The notes under the pieces were generated by a model. It saw nothing but the letters and a program-made list of their open reading frames with translations. It was not told the origin of the DNA and did no database searches. Source: Gilvimarinus sp. 2_MG-2023 (GTDB taxonomy: Bacteria > Pseudomonadota > Gammaproteobacteria > Pseudomonadales > Cellvibrionaceae). Taken from it: a DNA stretch of 64,000 nucleotides. Below, piece by piece: positions 1 through 10,248 of the stretch. The position numbers and the translations under genes are program-made. The first letter of the stretch is position 1. Every line of letters begins with the position of its first letter. The stretch lies in NCBI RefSeq assembly GCF_030547685.1, contig NZ_JAUOQM010000020.1, positions 1-64,000 on the forward strand, written 5' to 3'.

Positions 1-25
1 AAAGGCGGCCTGCGGCCGCCTTTTT
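1..25 (-). terminator. GC-rich hairpin terminator after pssA
   Basis: A perfect inverted repeat (GGCGGCC, loop TGC, GGCCGCC) is flanked by AAA on one side and TTTTT on the other. It lies 22 bases past the pssA stop and could end transcription from either direction. The window edge cuts off what follows. Confidence 0.75.
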
Positions 26-47
26 ACCCTAACAAGCCCTATTACAC

Positions 48-926
48 TCAGGCAGGGCCCTGGGGATGCCGTTCCTCATCCGCCACAACCCCCGCTTTCT
101 CAGAGTTTGCAGTGCTTTTAGCCGGAACAAGTATGGATTTTCTCTGCCAAATCCACATTGCCGGCCCAGATGCCGCATATATAAGTGCCATCCCCAACAA
201 TACCCGGGGCGGATCAATACTAACGACAACAAAAATCAACACTACAACCAGCATTTTTACAAATGGGACGCGCCCACGAAAATCAATATTCTTAAAGCTG
301 GTATAGCGGACATTGGACACCATCAAGAGCGCAGCCACCCCCGTCATAAAGGCGGCCAGTATCGCTAAGGGCACATTCATTGCGACATCGTGCCCCGTCC
401 AGACGGTCGCGGCGATAAGCGCGGCCGCCGAGGGGCTTGCCAGCCCGACAAATTCGCCTTTATCGACCTTGCCAATCTGAGTATTAAACCGCGCCAAGCG
501 CAAAGCAGCACAAGCGGCAAAGCCAAAGGCCGCCGCCCAACCAAACTTACCCAAATCCGCCAAGGCCCAGTTAAACATCACCAAAGCAGGGGCCAGCCCG
601 AAAGACACCATATCCGACAAGCTATCGTATTGCTCACCAAAGGCGCTGGAAGTGTTGGTCAGACGTGCCACACGGCCATCCATGCCATCTAGCAGCATCG
701 CAACGAAAATGGCGATAGCCGCCACATCGAATTTACCTTGTGTCGCTGTAATAATGGCGTAGAAGCCACTAAACAAGGCCGCTGTAGTAAATAAATTAGG
801 CAGTAAGTACACGCCGCGATGCCGAACTTTTTTATCGCCCTCTTGCACCTCTTCGACATGCTCGTCGAAAGGAAGCAGGCTATCGTCCTCTTGCTCGCCA
901 ACTGACTTTTCCGATTCCTGACTCAT
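48..926 (-). CDS. pssA: CDP-diacylglycerol--serine O-phosphatidyltransferase
   Basis: This inner-membrane enzyme condenses CDP-diacylglycerol with serine to give phosphatidylserine, the precursor of phosphatidylethanolamine. The 292-residue protein carries the CDP-alcohol phosphotransferase signature from about residue 80 to 105 (DGMDGRVAR, then G, D and D at the expected spacing). It has several hydrophobic segments after a charged, acidic N-terminal stretch of about 35 residues. The length fits the membrane-embedded type II PssA, not the PLD-like E. coli enzyme. It lies downstream of ilvC on the same strand with a gap of about 110 bases. The order ilvC-pssA is also known in Pseudomonas, so co-transcription is plausible. 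The gene ends in front of the hairpin at the window start. Confidence 0.93.
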   Translation of the reverse strand: MSQESEKSVGEQEDDSLLPFDEHVEEVQEGDKKVRHRGVYLLPNLFTTAALFSGFYAIITATQGKFDVAAIAIFVAMLLDGMDGRVARLTNTSSAFGEQYDSLSDMVSFGLAPALVMFNWALADLGKFGWAAAFGFAACAALRLARFNTQIGKVDKGEFVGLASPSAAALIAATVWTGHDVAMNVPLAILAAFMTGVAALLMVSNVRYTSFKNIDFRGRVPFVKMLVVVLIFVVVSIDPPRVLLGMALIYAASGPAMWIWQRKSILVPAKSTANSEKAGVVADEERHPQGPA

Positions 927-1038
927 AAAGCCTCATATTACCCATTTAAAACATTAGCCTAACACAAAAACAACAAACCCCTGCGCAAGCAAGGGTTTGT
1001 GGCCAGAAGCGGCGCTTCCGAAAATAACAGGACGCGAC

Positions 1039-2172
<1,134 letters not shown>

Positions 2173-3039
2173 ATGGACATACACAAACTTAAGCTCTTTC
2201 TCTCGCTGGCCTCCACCGGCCACTTTGGCCGCGCAGCCGCGCAGTGCCACGTCAGCCCCTCTACCATGAGCCGCAACCTTCAGCAGCTAGAACAGGAGCT
2301 TGGAGCCGCCTTGATGGACAGAAACAACCGTTCCGTTGCCCTTACTGAAGCCGGCCATCGTTTTTTGCAGTTTGCCCGGGAAACATTACAACAGTGGGAA
2401 ACCTTTCAAGACTCCATTCTGGCTGACGCCCATACCCTGCGCGGTCAACTCAGTATTTATTGTTCCGTAACGGCCAGCTACAGCTTTTTGTATGAAATTC
2501 TCGCCGAGTTCCGAACCCGCCACCCCGGTATTAATATTAAATTGCACACCGGTGATCCCGCACAAGCGATCGAACGAGTTACCGGCGGTTATGAAGATAT
2601 CGCCATCGCGGCGCGCCCCAGCACCCTGCCTGCAGAGATTAACTTCAAAGCGATTGCCAGCTCGCCACTGCGCTTTATTGGCCCTAAAGATTCATCCTTG
2701 CTCCCTGCAGCTGACGGCGAACACTGGCAAACACTGCCAATGATCATCTCCGAAGAAGGGCTCGCCCGCGAACGCTTTAACCAGTGGTGCCAGCTTGAAG
2801 GAATTGCACCCAACATCTACGCGGAAGTAAAAGGCAACGAAGCCATTGTCAGCATGGTGAGTTTAGGTTTTGGGGTGGGCTTGGTGCCGCATATCGTACT
2901 GGAAAACAGCCCCCTAAAAGACCGTGTCGCTTTATTGGCGGACCAGCCAGACTTGGGACCTTTTGACACGGGAATTTGTGTACTGGAAAAACGCCTTAAA
3001 AGCCCAATCGTCTCCGCCCTGTGGGCTGAGGTTCAATAG
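2173..3039 (+). CDS. ilvY: LysR-type activator of ilvC
   Basis: This 288-residue LysR family regulator has an N-terminal winged helix-turn-helix at about residues 1-60 (MDIHKLKLFLSLAST, GRAAAQCHVSPSTMSRNL). The rest is a substrate-binding-like effector domain. The family member next to ilvC is IlvY, which senses acetolactate or acetohydroxybutyrate and activates ilvC. The divergent position directly beside ilvC supports the name, and the sequence agrees with IlvY-like proteins such as HGFGVGLVPH-type cores (seen here as GFGVGLVPHIVLE). The start is the first ATG after the regulatory spacer. Other LysR proteins can look alike, so the symbol rests partly on context. Confidence 0.9.
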   Translation: MDIHKLKLFLSLASTGHFGRAAAQCHVSPSTMSRNLQQLEQELGAALMDRNNRSVALTEAGHRFLQFARETLQQWETFQDSILADAHTLRGQLSIYCSVTASYSFLYEILAEFRTRHPGINIKLHTGDPAQAIERVTGGYEDIAIAARPSTLPAEINFKAIASSPLRFIGPKDSSLLPAADGEHWQTLPMIISEEGLARERFNQWCQLEGIAPNIYAEVKGNEAIVSMVSLGFGVGLVPHIVLENSPLKDRVALLADQPDLGPFDTGICVLEKRLKSPIVSALWAEVQ

Positions 3040-3059
3040 AGGAACGGGGCTATACCGCA

Positions 3060-3262
3060 TCATGCCCAGCGTTGGTAAGATGTCCACACCATAGTGGTAT
3101 TTGGGCCCTGCTGACTTATACCCATCATGTTGCCGTAGCGATAGATACTGGCAATGCCATCGACGACAGGTGCACCCCGCAACTGATAGTGGCTTTGGAC
3201 GGCACTTGTGAGTTGTATTTACGCACTTCCCAAGCAGTGTGGTGGCACTGAGTCACTGTACT
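3060..3262 (-). pseudogene. possible frameshifted gene remnant (antisense to gap)
   Basis: The 400-base gap after ilvY contains a minus-strand reading that looks protein-like in two frames. Upstream is CHHTAWEVRKYNSQVPS. After an apparent frame change near 3205-3215 comes SHYQLRGAPVVDGIASIYR, then YGNMMGISQQGPNTT and finally TSYQRWA before a TGA at 3060-3062. No start or ribosome binding site is visible. I do not recognise the family. It looks like the C-terminal leftover of a decayed gene. Confidence 0.35.
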
Positions 3263-3279
3263 ATCCCCTACAAAGTATT

Positions 3280-3356
3280 AGACCTGTTATCAAACGCGCA
3301 ATTGTCGCAATTACCGAGGTTGTTCGGTAACCTCTAAACAGAGGGTCTATAACAGG
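3280..3356 (+). promoter_or_regulatory. dyad-rich region upstream of the LuxR-type gene
   Basis: CCTGTTAT (3283-3290) is complementary to ATAACAGG (3349-3356). Between them TTACCGA and TCGGTAA form a second perfect hairpin at about 3311-3330. AGACC (3280-3284) and GGTCT (3344-3348) are also complementary and would compete with the outer stem. It could be an operator or a structured 5' leader of the gene starting at 3439. No function can be assigned. Confidence 0.4.
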
Positions 3357-3438
3357 CACTACGCTTTTTAAGGCTTTGTATATCGCTCACTTAACAGCCT
3401 ATTTGGCTTATTCACCCAACCTCAAATAGACACTTAAC

Positions 3439-4254
3439 ATGAAATCCGATCCGCCTACCGCCCCTAACTCACTGCAGATCACACCGCAAATATGCCAAAT
3501 ATGGGATCAATTGGCACAATTTGATGCGGCCAGGAGCGACGAAGCGCTGGATTATTTACTGGAGTCGCTGTGCCAACTGGTAGAGGGCACTTCAGCATCC
3601 TGGATAGGCGCGTTGCGTTTAAACGCGCACGAGCCAAACGACCCTTTACTGGGCTGGCGCCCGCGTATTACTCATCTAATGGATAGCAAGCCCAGTACCA
3701 ACGCCTTTATAAAAAACAAAATGCAAGAAATTGATAAGACGGGACCAGACCCATCGCTGCAAACCCAGGTGCGTATGGCGGGCAAGTTTAGAGTCTATTT
3801 ACAAGATGATATTGTGGATAAAACTTGGTACCAAGGTGACTATTATTTAACGCAAAAGGAACACAATGGGTTGGTGGATCGGCTGTATGTGGTAACGCCT
3901 CTCAATGAGGATATGGAGTGCTACATAACGGTTGACCGGGTGGGTACACAACCGCCTTTTTGCCGCAGCGACTGCCAGCAAGCCGCGGCGCTACTGCGCG
4001 GATTAAGTTGGTTCCAGCGTCAGGTGGCACTGTCTTATGGCTTGCATATTGGCGCCGTGGCCATCACCCCCACCGAGCGCCGAGTACTGCAGCAATTACT
4101 CACCGACAGCAGCGAGCGCGAGATCGCCGACGAGTTAGGCTTGGCCTACACAACTGTGCATTCCTATGTGACCTCTATTTACCGCAAGTTTGATGTGAAT
4201 GGACGGGCCGGCTTGACGGCTTTGTGGTTGGGGAAAGGCTTAACAGTTTGTTGA
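3439..4254 (+). CDS. LuxR-type (GerE helix-turn-helix) transcriptional regulator
   Basis: The C-terminal 60 residues form a LuxR/GerE DNA-binding domain: ITPTERRVLQQLL, SEREIADELGLAYTTVHSYV, then SIYRKFDV. The preceding 200 residues have no clear catalytic motif and may form a GAF- or PAS-like sensor fold. No REC domain or autoinducer-binding pattern is evident. The gene stands alone on the plus strand between ilvY and the convergent ilvH, so the context does not reveal its target. It interrupts what in related genomes is a continuous ilvIHC cluster. A role in branched-chain amino acid control is possible, but only its position suggests this. Confidence 0.8.
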   Translation: MKSDPPTAPNSLQITPQICQIWDQLAQFDAARSDEALDYLLESLCQLVEGTSASWIGALRLNAHEPNDPLLGWRPRITHLMDSKPSTNAFIKNKMQEIDKTGPDPSLQTQVRMAGKFRVYLQDDIVDKTWYQGDYYLTQKEHNGLVDRLYVVTPLNEDMECYITVDRVGTQPPFCRSDCQQAAALLRGLSWFQRQVALSYGLHIGAVAITPTERRVLQQLLTDSSEREIADELGLAYTTVHSYVTSIYRKFDVNGRAGLTALWLGKGLTVC

Positions 4255-4313
4255 TAAGAGACGACTGGCAGGGCGGGAAAAGCTTAGCGCTCTTCCCGCC
4301 CCGACCAAGCCAA

Positions 4314-4805
4314 TTACAAGCTTAAGACTTTCTCGCCGCGGGCAATGCCCGAGACGCCGGAACGTACCACCTCCAAAATGGAAGCGTCACCGACCGCCTG
4401 CAAGAAGGCGTCGAGTTTATCGGAAGTGCCGGTAATCTGAATAATATAAAGGCTGGCAGTGACATCGACTATTTGACCGCGAAAGATGTCCACGCAACGC
4501 TTAATTTCCGCGCGCTGAGCTCCGGCCGCCTTAACTTTAATCAGCATAACCTCACGTTCGATGTGCGCGCCTTCGGTTAAGTCGACCAATTTCACCACAT
4601 CAATTAACTTGTTAAGGTGCTTGGTGATTTGCTCGATTTTGTGATCGTCACCGATGGTGGTCAACGTTAAACGCGACAGGGTTTCATCTTCTGTGGGCGC
4701 AACAGTCAGCGACTCAATGTTATAGCCGCGCTGAGAAAATAACCCAACAACGCGCGACAATGAGCCCGGCTCGTTTTCCATTAATACTGAAATAATTCGT
4801 CTCAT
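4314..4805 (-). CDS. ilvH: acetolactate synthase small (regulatory) subunit
   Basis: This is the regulatory subunit of acetohydroxyacid synthase. It activates the large subunit and confers valine feedback inhibition. The 163-residue protein starts with the ACT domain (MRRIISVLMENEPGSLSRVV, then GLFSQRGYNIESLTVAPTED), followed by the typical C-terminal ALS small-subunit domain ending GVSGIARGEKVLSL. The length matches IlvH exactly. It begins 1 base after the ilvI stop, so the two are translationally linked. It converges on the LuxR-type gene. Confidence 0.97.
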   Translation of the reverse strand: MRRIISVLMENEPGSLSRVVGLFSQRGYNIESLTVAPTEDETLSRLTLTTIGDDHKIEQITKHLNKLIDVVKLVDLTEGAHIEREVMLIKVKAAGAQRAEIKRCVDIFRGQIVDVTASLYIIQITGTSDKLDAFLQAVGDASILEVVRSGVSGIARGEKVLSL

Positions 4806-4806
4806 A

Positions 4807-6543
4807 TTAAGTGCGCTCCGTTTTGCTCAGCCACATGTCACGCATAGACGCGCCTGCGATTTGCATGGGATAGACGTGCTCGGAGTTATCCACCGCAATA
4901 TCCATAAACACCACGCGATCTTTCATTGCAAAGCACTCTTCCATTTTCGCCTTGAGCTCTTCTTTTTTGGTGACACGAATACCCACATGACCGTACGCCT
5001 CAGCCAGCTTAACAAAGTCTGGCAGCGAGTCTTCGTACAAGCTTTCAGAGTAGCGACTACCGTACTGCATATCCTGCCACTGCTTCACCATACCCAACGC
5101 TTGGTTATTCAGGCAGATGATTTTGATTGGCAAATGGTACTGTGTGCAGGTTGCCAACTCCTGAATACACATTTGAATGCTGCCTTCGCCGGTTACACAG
5201 GCCACAACGGCATCGCGGTCGGCCATTTGCGCCCCCATAGCGGCGGGCAAACCAAAGCCCATGGTGCCCAAACCGCCGGAGTTGATCCAACGACGTGGTT
5301 TATCAAATAAATAATACTGCGCGGCAAACATTTGATGCTGCCCCACATCAGAGGTGACATAGGCATCGCCCTTGGTCACTTCATGCAAGGTTTTAATCAC
5401 ATCCTGCGGCATGATCTTGCCAGATTCGGCCTGCTGGTACCGCGGTGCCACATAGATGCCGTGGTTATCTCGCCACTCTTCAATCTGCTGCCACCAATTT
5501 TTAATCGCCCCAGCATCCGGAACTTCGTCACTTTCGTTCACCAACGCCAGCATATCGGTCAATACACTATCCACAGCCCCAACAATGGGGATGTCGGCGG
5601 TAACGGTTTTCGATATAGAGGCCGGGTCAACATCAATATGAATGATCTTAGCGTTAGGGCAGAATTTGTTGACCGCATTAGTTACCCGGTCATCAAAACG
5701 CGCGCCCACGGCCAAAATGGCGTCGGCGTGATGCATAACCATATTCGCCTCGTAGGTGCCGTGCATACCCAGCATACCCACAAACTGACGATCGGTGCCC
5801 GGATAAGCCCCAAGGCCCATTAAAGTATTGGTCACCGGGTAATTCAATTTGCGCGCCAGCTCGGTCAGCAACTCCGAACCATTGCCTTGCACTACACCAC
5901 CACCGGCGTAAATCACCGGGCGCTTTGCCTCAATAAGCAACTGCACAGCTTTTTTAATTTGCCCGGCGTGGCCACGAGTCGCTGGCGTGTAAGAACGGAT
6001 TTTCACCTTTTCCGGATACTCATAAGGGAAGGTATCAAACGGATTGGTGATATCTTTAGGTACATCAATCACCACCGGGCCCGGCCGGCCGGTTGCGGCA
6101 ATGTAATACGCCTTTTTCACAATCTCAGGAATATCGCGCTGATCGCGCACCATAAAGCTGTGTTTCACGATAGGGCGCGATACGCCAACCATGTCGGTTT
6201 CCTGAAAGGCATCTTCACCGATACGCTCTGAAACCACCTGGCCTGAGATCACCACCATCGGAATAGAATCCATATAGGCAGTGGCAATGCCGGTAATGGC
6301 ATTGGTAGCCCCTGGACCTGAGGTTACCAAAACGGTGCCCACTTGGCCGGTCGCACGCGAGTATGCATCGGCGGCATGAGTAGCCGCTTGCTCGTGGCGA
6401 ACCAATATATGTTTAACTTCTTGTTGCCTGAAAATAGCGTCATATATATGCAGCGCTGCACCGCCTGGATAACCGAAAACGTATTCAACGCCTTCGTCAT
6501 GCAGTGCGCGAATCAACATATCGCCGCCTGATAGCATTTCCAC
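4807..6543 (-). CDS. ilvI: acetolactate synthase large (catalytic) subunit
   Basis: This thiamine-diphosphate enzyme condenses two pyruvates, or pyruvate with 2-oxobutyrate, as the committed step of valine/isoleucine synthesis. At 578 residues the length is normal. The N-terminal domain has [13 protein letters not shown] and [17 protein letters not shown] (catalytic Glu). The FAD/central domain covers the middle. The C-terminal TPP motif is [16 protein letters not shown], with Asn-Asn about 30 residues later. The first codon is GTG, with AGGGG seven bases upstream. This gives [10 protein letters not shown], matching the usual family start. ilvI and ilvH form an operon with a long leader. Confidence 0.97.
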   Translation of the reverse strand: MEMLSGGDMLIRALHDEGVEYVFGYPGGAALHIYDAIFRQQEVKHILVRHEQAATHAADAYSRATGQVGTVLVTSGPGATNAITGIATAYMDSIPMVVISGQVVSERIGEDAFQETDMVGVSRPIVKHSFMVRDQRDIPEIVKKAYYIAATGRPGPVVIDVPKDITNPFDTFPYEYPEKVKIRSYTPATRGHAGQIKKAVQLLIEAKRPVIYAGGGVVQGNGSELLTELARKLNYPVTNTLMGLGAYPGTDRQFVGMLGMHGTYEANMVMHHADAILAVGARFDDRVTNAVNKFCPNAKIIHIDVDPASISKTVTADIPIVGAVDSVLTDMLALVNESDEVPDAGAIKNWWQQIEEWRDNHGIYVAPRYQQAESGKIMPQDVIKTLHEVTKGDAYVTSDVGQHQMFAAQYYLFDKPRRWINSGGLGTMGFGLPAAMGAQMADRDAVVACVTGEGSIQMCIQELATCTQYHLPIKIICLNNQALGMVKQWQDMQYGSRYSESLYEDSLPDFVKLAEAYGHVGIRVTKKEELKAKMEECFAMKDRVVFMDIAVDNSEHVYPMQIAGASMRDMWLSKTERT

Positions 6544-6544
6544 G

Positions 6545-6812
6545 TCATTTCCCCTTTAAACTGCTTGTCTCAATCATGGACTCAAGCACCAATGAGCAAC
6601 CCCGAACCTTGAGATAGTCAAGGCCGGATCACTGGTGCTGTTGAATATTCTGGATTCCCCAAGTTACGCGCTTGTAGCTCATGCGGTTTCTTGGGTAGGC
6701 ACCATCGGTGGATGCGCCTACGCGGTGCGGATGGTTCAACAAGCGGGTGACTTGCTGGGCGTAGCGATAGGCGCCGAGGTTATCGGCTGGTTCCACGCGC
6801 CATCTAGCGAGA
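6545..6812 (-). promoter_or_regulatory. structured 5' leader of ilvIH (candidate attenuator or cis-RNA)
   Basis: About 270 bases lie between the predicted transcription start and the ilvI start. In RNA sense there is a hairpin at 6721-6695 (GTAGG...CACC GAT GGTG CCTAC). A nested structure follows at 6639-6585, with outer arms AGCACCAGTG and CATTGGTGCT and inner hairpin CCTTGA / TCAAGG. CTCAAG in the inner arm can pair instead with CTTGAG just downstream (6587-6582), so two folds exclude each other. A 17-codon reading frame (6682-6629, MSYKRVTWGIQNIQQHQ) ends at the start of the outer stem. A motif named ilvB-OMG has been described before ilvB genes in related marine gammaproteobacteria. Whether this is a member is untested. 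Confidence 0.55.
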
Positions 6813-6818
6813 CTGTGT

Positions 6819-6846
6819 ATTGTCTCAACATATGCTATAAAGTCAA
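6819..6846 (-). promoter_or_regulatory. predicted sigma-70 promoter of ilvIH
   Basis: The -35 box TTGACT (6846-6841) and the -10 box GACAAT (6824-6819) are separated by 16 bases. This is the best match in the 436-base gap and predicts a start near 6812, far upstream of ilvI. Confidence 0.55.
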
Positions 6847-6979
6847 GATTTTGCAGCGTTTATCCACGCTTTTAACTCCGCCTGCGACACACTTTTCACA
6901 GAATCGGAATCAAACTTTCGCGTCCACTGACATTTAGCGTTATAGTGAGGACGTTGATACAGCATAATAGGATGATCTC

Positions 6980-7411
6980 ATGCTAAAACGTAACTGGCGC
7001 TTAGGATTAGCGTGTACGCTTCTAATTTTAGGGGCAAACACCACACACGCCGCCGACACTTTTTATAAATGGGTCGATGAAGACGGGACGACACACTACG
7101 GCACTCGCCCCCCCAATAACTCCCAGAGCACGGCCATTACGCCCAAAACGGGCCACAGTGAACCGGTTAATTACCAGCACTCCAGCCCCGAGAACAGCAC
7201 CAATTCGGGAACCCCTGAGAGTGCAAGCGCAGAAGCGGAATCAAAGAAAGACCCTGAGCGCTGCGCAAAAGCTCGAAAAAATGCCGAGATCTTAAGCCGC
7301 GGCGGACGCGTTCGAGAAAGCACCGAAGACGGCAGCTTTCGGTTTTTAGGTGAAGATGAGAAGAAAACTCGCCTGGAAGCAGCTCAAAAAGCGATAAACG
7401 AAGCCTGCTAA
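6980..7411 (+). CDS. exported DUF4124-type protein
   Basis: This is a small protein of 143 residues. A Sec signal peptide covers about residues 1-24 (LACTLLILGANTTHA then A). A DUF4124-like segment follows (DTFYKWVDEDGTTHYGTRPP), common in small periplasmic proteins of gammaproteobacteria and of unknown function. The rest is low-complexity (Ser/Thr/Glu/Lys) with two Cys, at DPERCAKAR and at the extreme C-terminus. It is divergent from ilvI across the leader region and converges on clpB. The cellular role is unknown. Confidence 0.85.
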   Translation: MLKRNWRLGLACTLLILGANTTHAADTFYKWVDEDGTTHYGTRPPNNSQSTAITPKTGHSEPVNYQHSSPENSTNSGTPESASAEAESKKDPERCAKARKNAEILSRGGRVRESTEDGSFRFLGEDEKKTRLEAAQKAINEAC

Positions 7412-7420
7412 GGTGGCATA

Positions 7421-7440
7421 CGGGCCGCTTGAGCGGCCCG
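7421..7440. terminator. hairpin between convergent DUF4124 gene and clpB
   Basis: CGGGCCGC and GCGGCCCG form a perfect 8-bp stem with a TTGA loop between the stop codons of two convergent genes. No T-tract follows on either side, so it may be a weak terminator or an mRNA 3' stabiliser. Confidence 0.5.
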
Positions 7441-7450
7441 CGTAAGCACA

Positions 7451-10099
7451 TCAGTGTTTAAGCTTGACCTGAAACTGTATCCGACCGCCTTCCAGAACCG
7501 CCTCAATCACATCGCCAGCGGCAAACTTACCGGCCAAAATGTCTTGCGCTAACGGGTTTTCGATTTGCTGTTGAATCGCCCTTTTTAATGGCCGAGCACC
7601 ATAGACTGGGTCATATCCCGCATCGGCCAGCTGATCCATGGCCTGCGCACTGAGCTCCAACGTCATATCTTTCTCCGCCAAGCGCTTAGCCAGCTGAGCG
7701 ATTTGGATATCGGTAATACCACGAATCTGGTTTTTGGCCAGCGGATGGAAAACCACGGCCTCATCGACTCGGTTAATGAACTCGGGGCGAAAATGCTGCC
7801 CCACCACTTCCATCACCGCATCTTTCATTGCGGCATAGCGATTTTCATTATTGGTGGAGTCGGCCAACTCGCCATTGGCGTCGAAGCTAACGGTGTCGAA
7901 AGACTTATCTTCGGCTAAGTCCTGAATGCGGTCCGACCCTAGGTTAGAGGTCATCACCACCACGGTATTGCGAAAATCTACAGTGCGGCCCTGGCCATCG
8001 GTTAGGCGGCCATCGTCCAATACTTGCAACAGTATATTAAACACGTCAGGGTGCGCTTTTTCGATTTCATCGAGCAGGAGCACCGAGTAGGGTTTGCGGC
8101 GCACCGCTTCGGTGAGATAACCGCCCTCTTCATAACCGACGTAACCGGGCGGGGCACCTATTAAGCGCGCCACAGAGTGCTTCTCCATAAACTCAGACAT
8201 ATCAATGCGCACCATCGCCTCTTCGGTATCAAACAAGAAAGAGGCCAGCGTTTTGCACAACTCGGTTTTACCCACGCCGGTTGGCCCCAAGAACAAGAAA
8301 GAGCCGTTGGGGCGATTCTCATCCGACAAGCCCGCTCGTGAACGCCGTACGGCATTGGCAACGGCCACCACGGCCTCTTCCTGCCCAATGACTCGCTTGT
8401 GCAGCGCGGCCTCCATTTGCAATAGTTTCTCTCGCTCCCCTTCCAACATTTTGGCCACGGGGATGCCCGTCCACTTGGAGACAACCTCGGCGATTTCTTC
8501 TTCACCCACACGGTTGCGCAGCAGTTTCATTTCCATCATGTCGACCTGGCTGGCCATATCCAACTGTCGCTCCAACTCGGGAATAATGCCGTATTGCAAC
8601 TCCGACATACGCCCCAAGTCACCGGCCCGGCGAGCGGCTTCTAAGTCGAGGCGAGCTTGCTCCAAACTACTTTTTATTTCTTGCGAGCCGTGTAAAGCCG
8701 CTTTCTCAGTGCGCCATACCTCTTCTAGCTCAGAATACTTGCGCTCTAAATCGTCAATGTCTGCCTCAATTTTTGCCAGCCGTTTGCGACTGGGCTCGTC
8801 TTCATCTTTTTTGACGGCTTCACGCTCGATTTTGAGCTGTATTAATCGGCGCTCAAGCTTGTCCATCTCTTCTGGCTTGGAGTCGATTTCCATGCGAATG
8901 CGGCTACCCGCCTCATCGATAAGATCAATGGCTTTATCAGGCAATTGCCGATCGGTGATGTAGCGCTGTGATAATTTAGCGGCGGCAATAATCGCCGAGT
9001 CGGTTATATCGACCCCGTGATGCAACTCATAGCGCTCTTTTAGTCCACGCAATATCGCGATAGTGTCCGCCTCCGAGGGCTCGTCAACCAAGACTTTTTG
9101 AAAACGACGCTCGAGCGCGGCGTCTTTTTCAATAAATTGGCGGTATTCATCCAAGGTTGTGGCCCCTACGCAATGCAGCTCGCCCCGCGCCAAGGCCGGT
9201 TTGAGCATGTTCCCGGCATCCATCGCGCCCTCGGCCTTACCGGCACCGACCATGGTGTGCAACTCATCCACAAATAATATGACACGCCCTTCTTGCTTGG
9301 CGAGTTCATTAAGCACGGACTTTAACCGCTCTTCAAAATCACCACGGAACTTTGCGCCGGCCAAGAGTGAGCCTAAGTCGAGCGACAGCAAGCGCTTGTT
9401 TTTAAGCCCTTCAGGTACTTCACCGTTCACAATCCGCTGTGCCAGGCCCTCGACGATCGCGGTTTTACCCACACCCGGCTCGCCGATCAGAACCGGGTTG
9501 TTTTTGGTGCGGCGCTGTAAAACTTGTACGGTGCGGCGGATTTCATCGTCGCGACCAATCACTGGGTCCAGTTTTCCGGCCTCGGCTCGCGCGGTTAAAT
9601 CGACAGTGAATTTATCCAGCGATTGGCGATTACCCTCGGCATCGGCATCATCAACAGTTTCACCACCGCGAACGGACTCGACCGCCTGCTTTAATCGTTT
9701 GGTATTTCCAGACTCACCGAGCAGCCTCCCCAGCTCGCTGGTACCGTCTTCCATTGCTGACAATAACAGGGACTCGCTAGAGACGAATTTATCACCGGCT
9801 TTTTGAGCGTGACGATCGGCCAGATTTAACAGGCGAGCCAAATCTTGCGACATGCGCACATCGCCATCTGGGGATTGCACTCGCGCCAACCGATCGAGGG
9901 ATTTATTGAGCTCATTGCGCAATCCCTTAACATCGAACCCAGCTTGCATGAGTAACGGCTGTACAGTGCCGCCTTGCTGATCCAGCATGGCCAGCATTAG
10001 GTGCACCGGTTCCAGCTGACTGTGGTCACGACCCACCGCAGCCGACTGGGCGTCTGATAAGGCCAATTGTAATTGGTTGGTGAAACGATCGATGCGCAT
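7451..10099 (-). CDS. clpB: ATP-dependent disaggregase ClpB
   Basis: ClpB is the Hsp100 chaperone that works with DnaK to resolubilise aggregated proteins after heat stress. The 882-residue protein has the Clp N-terminal repeats (1-145). AAA+ domain 1 has Walker A GEPGVGKT at 206-213 and Walker [10 protein letters not shown]. The long ClpB middle coiled-coil follows (about 410-530), then AAA+ domain 2 with GPTGVGKTE near residue 610 and [15 protein letters not shown]. The middle domain rules out ClpA/ClpX. It is slightly longer than the E. coli protein (857) through acidic insertions such as [12 protein letters not shown] and an extra segment after DLAEDKSFD. Transcription is likely from a heat-shock promoter just upstream. 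Confidence 0.98.
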   Translation of the reverse strand: MRIDRFTNQLQLALSDAQSAAVGRDHSQLEPVHLMLAMLDQQGGTVQPLLMQAGFDVKGLRNELNKSLDRLARVQSPDGDVRMSQDLARLLNLADRHAQKAGDKFVSSESLLLSAMEDGTSELGRLLGESGNTKRLKQAVESVRGGETVDDADAEGNRQSLDKFTVDLTARAEAGKLDPVIGRDDEIRRTVQVLQRRTKNNPVLIGEPGVGKTAIVEGLAQRIVNGEVPEGLKNKRLLSLDLGSLLAGAKFRGDFEERLKSVLNELAKQEGRVILFVDELHTMVGAGKAEGAMDAGNMLKPALARGELHCVGATTLDEYRQFIEKDAALERRFQKVLVDEPSEADTIAILRGLKERYELHHGVDITDSAIIAAAKLSQRYITDRQLPDKAIDLIDEAGSRIRMEIDSKPEEMDKLERRLIQLKIEREAVKKDEDEPSRKRLAKIEADIDDLERKYSELEEVWRTEKAALHGSQEIKSSLEQARLDLEAARRAGDLGRMSELQYGIIPELERQLDMASQVDMMEMKLLRNRVGEEEIAEVVSKWTGIPVAKMLEGEREKLLQMEAALHKRVIGQEEAVVAVANAVRRSRAGLSDENRPNGSFLFLGPTGVGKTELCKTLASFLFDTEEAMVRIDMSEFMEKHSVARLIGAPPGYVGYEEGGYLTEAVRRKPYSVLLLDEIEKAHPDVFNILLQVLDDGRLTDGQGRTVDFRNTVVVMTSNLGSDRIQDLAEDKSFDTVSFDANGELADSTNNENRYAAMKDAVMEVVGQHFRPEFINRVDEAVVFHPLAKNQIRGITDIQIAQLAKRLAEKDMTLELSAQAMDQLADAGYDPVYGARPLKRAIQQQIENPLAQDILAGKFAAGDVIEAVLEGGRIQFQVKLKH

Positions 10100-10176
10100 A
10101 GTCTTTCCTCACACTAAAGCGGCATTGGCAAGCGGCATGGTCGCCGTTTATCTCTTTACCAGAAGTACTATTAAAT

Positions 10177-10205
10177 AGATAAGGGCTTGTGGCTTATAAA
10201 TCAAG
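10177..10205 (-). promoter_or_regulatory. predicted sigma-32 (RpoH) promoter of clpB
   Basis: On the minus strand CTTGATT (10205-10199) is followed after 13 bases by CCCTTATCT (10185-10177). This is close to the heat-shock consensus CTTGAAA - N11-16 - CCCCATNT and lies about 80 bases before the clpB start. Confidence 0.6.
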
Positions 10206-10248
10206 ACTCGTGGCGCCCTGGTTATTTTTATATTGCCCTGTAGCCGGT

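Noticed and set aside
6635-6937. Plus-strand open frame of 100 codons in front of ilvI
   Set aside because: No ribosome site. It lies over the ilvIH leader and promoter on the other strand, and its hydrophobic look follows from the structured, GC-biased leader.
8205-9806. Two long plus-strand open frames (252 and 215 codons) opposite clpB
   Set aside because: Ser/Arg-rich shadow frames of a well-conserved minus-strand gene, with no ribosome sites.
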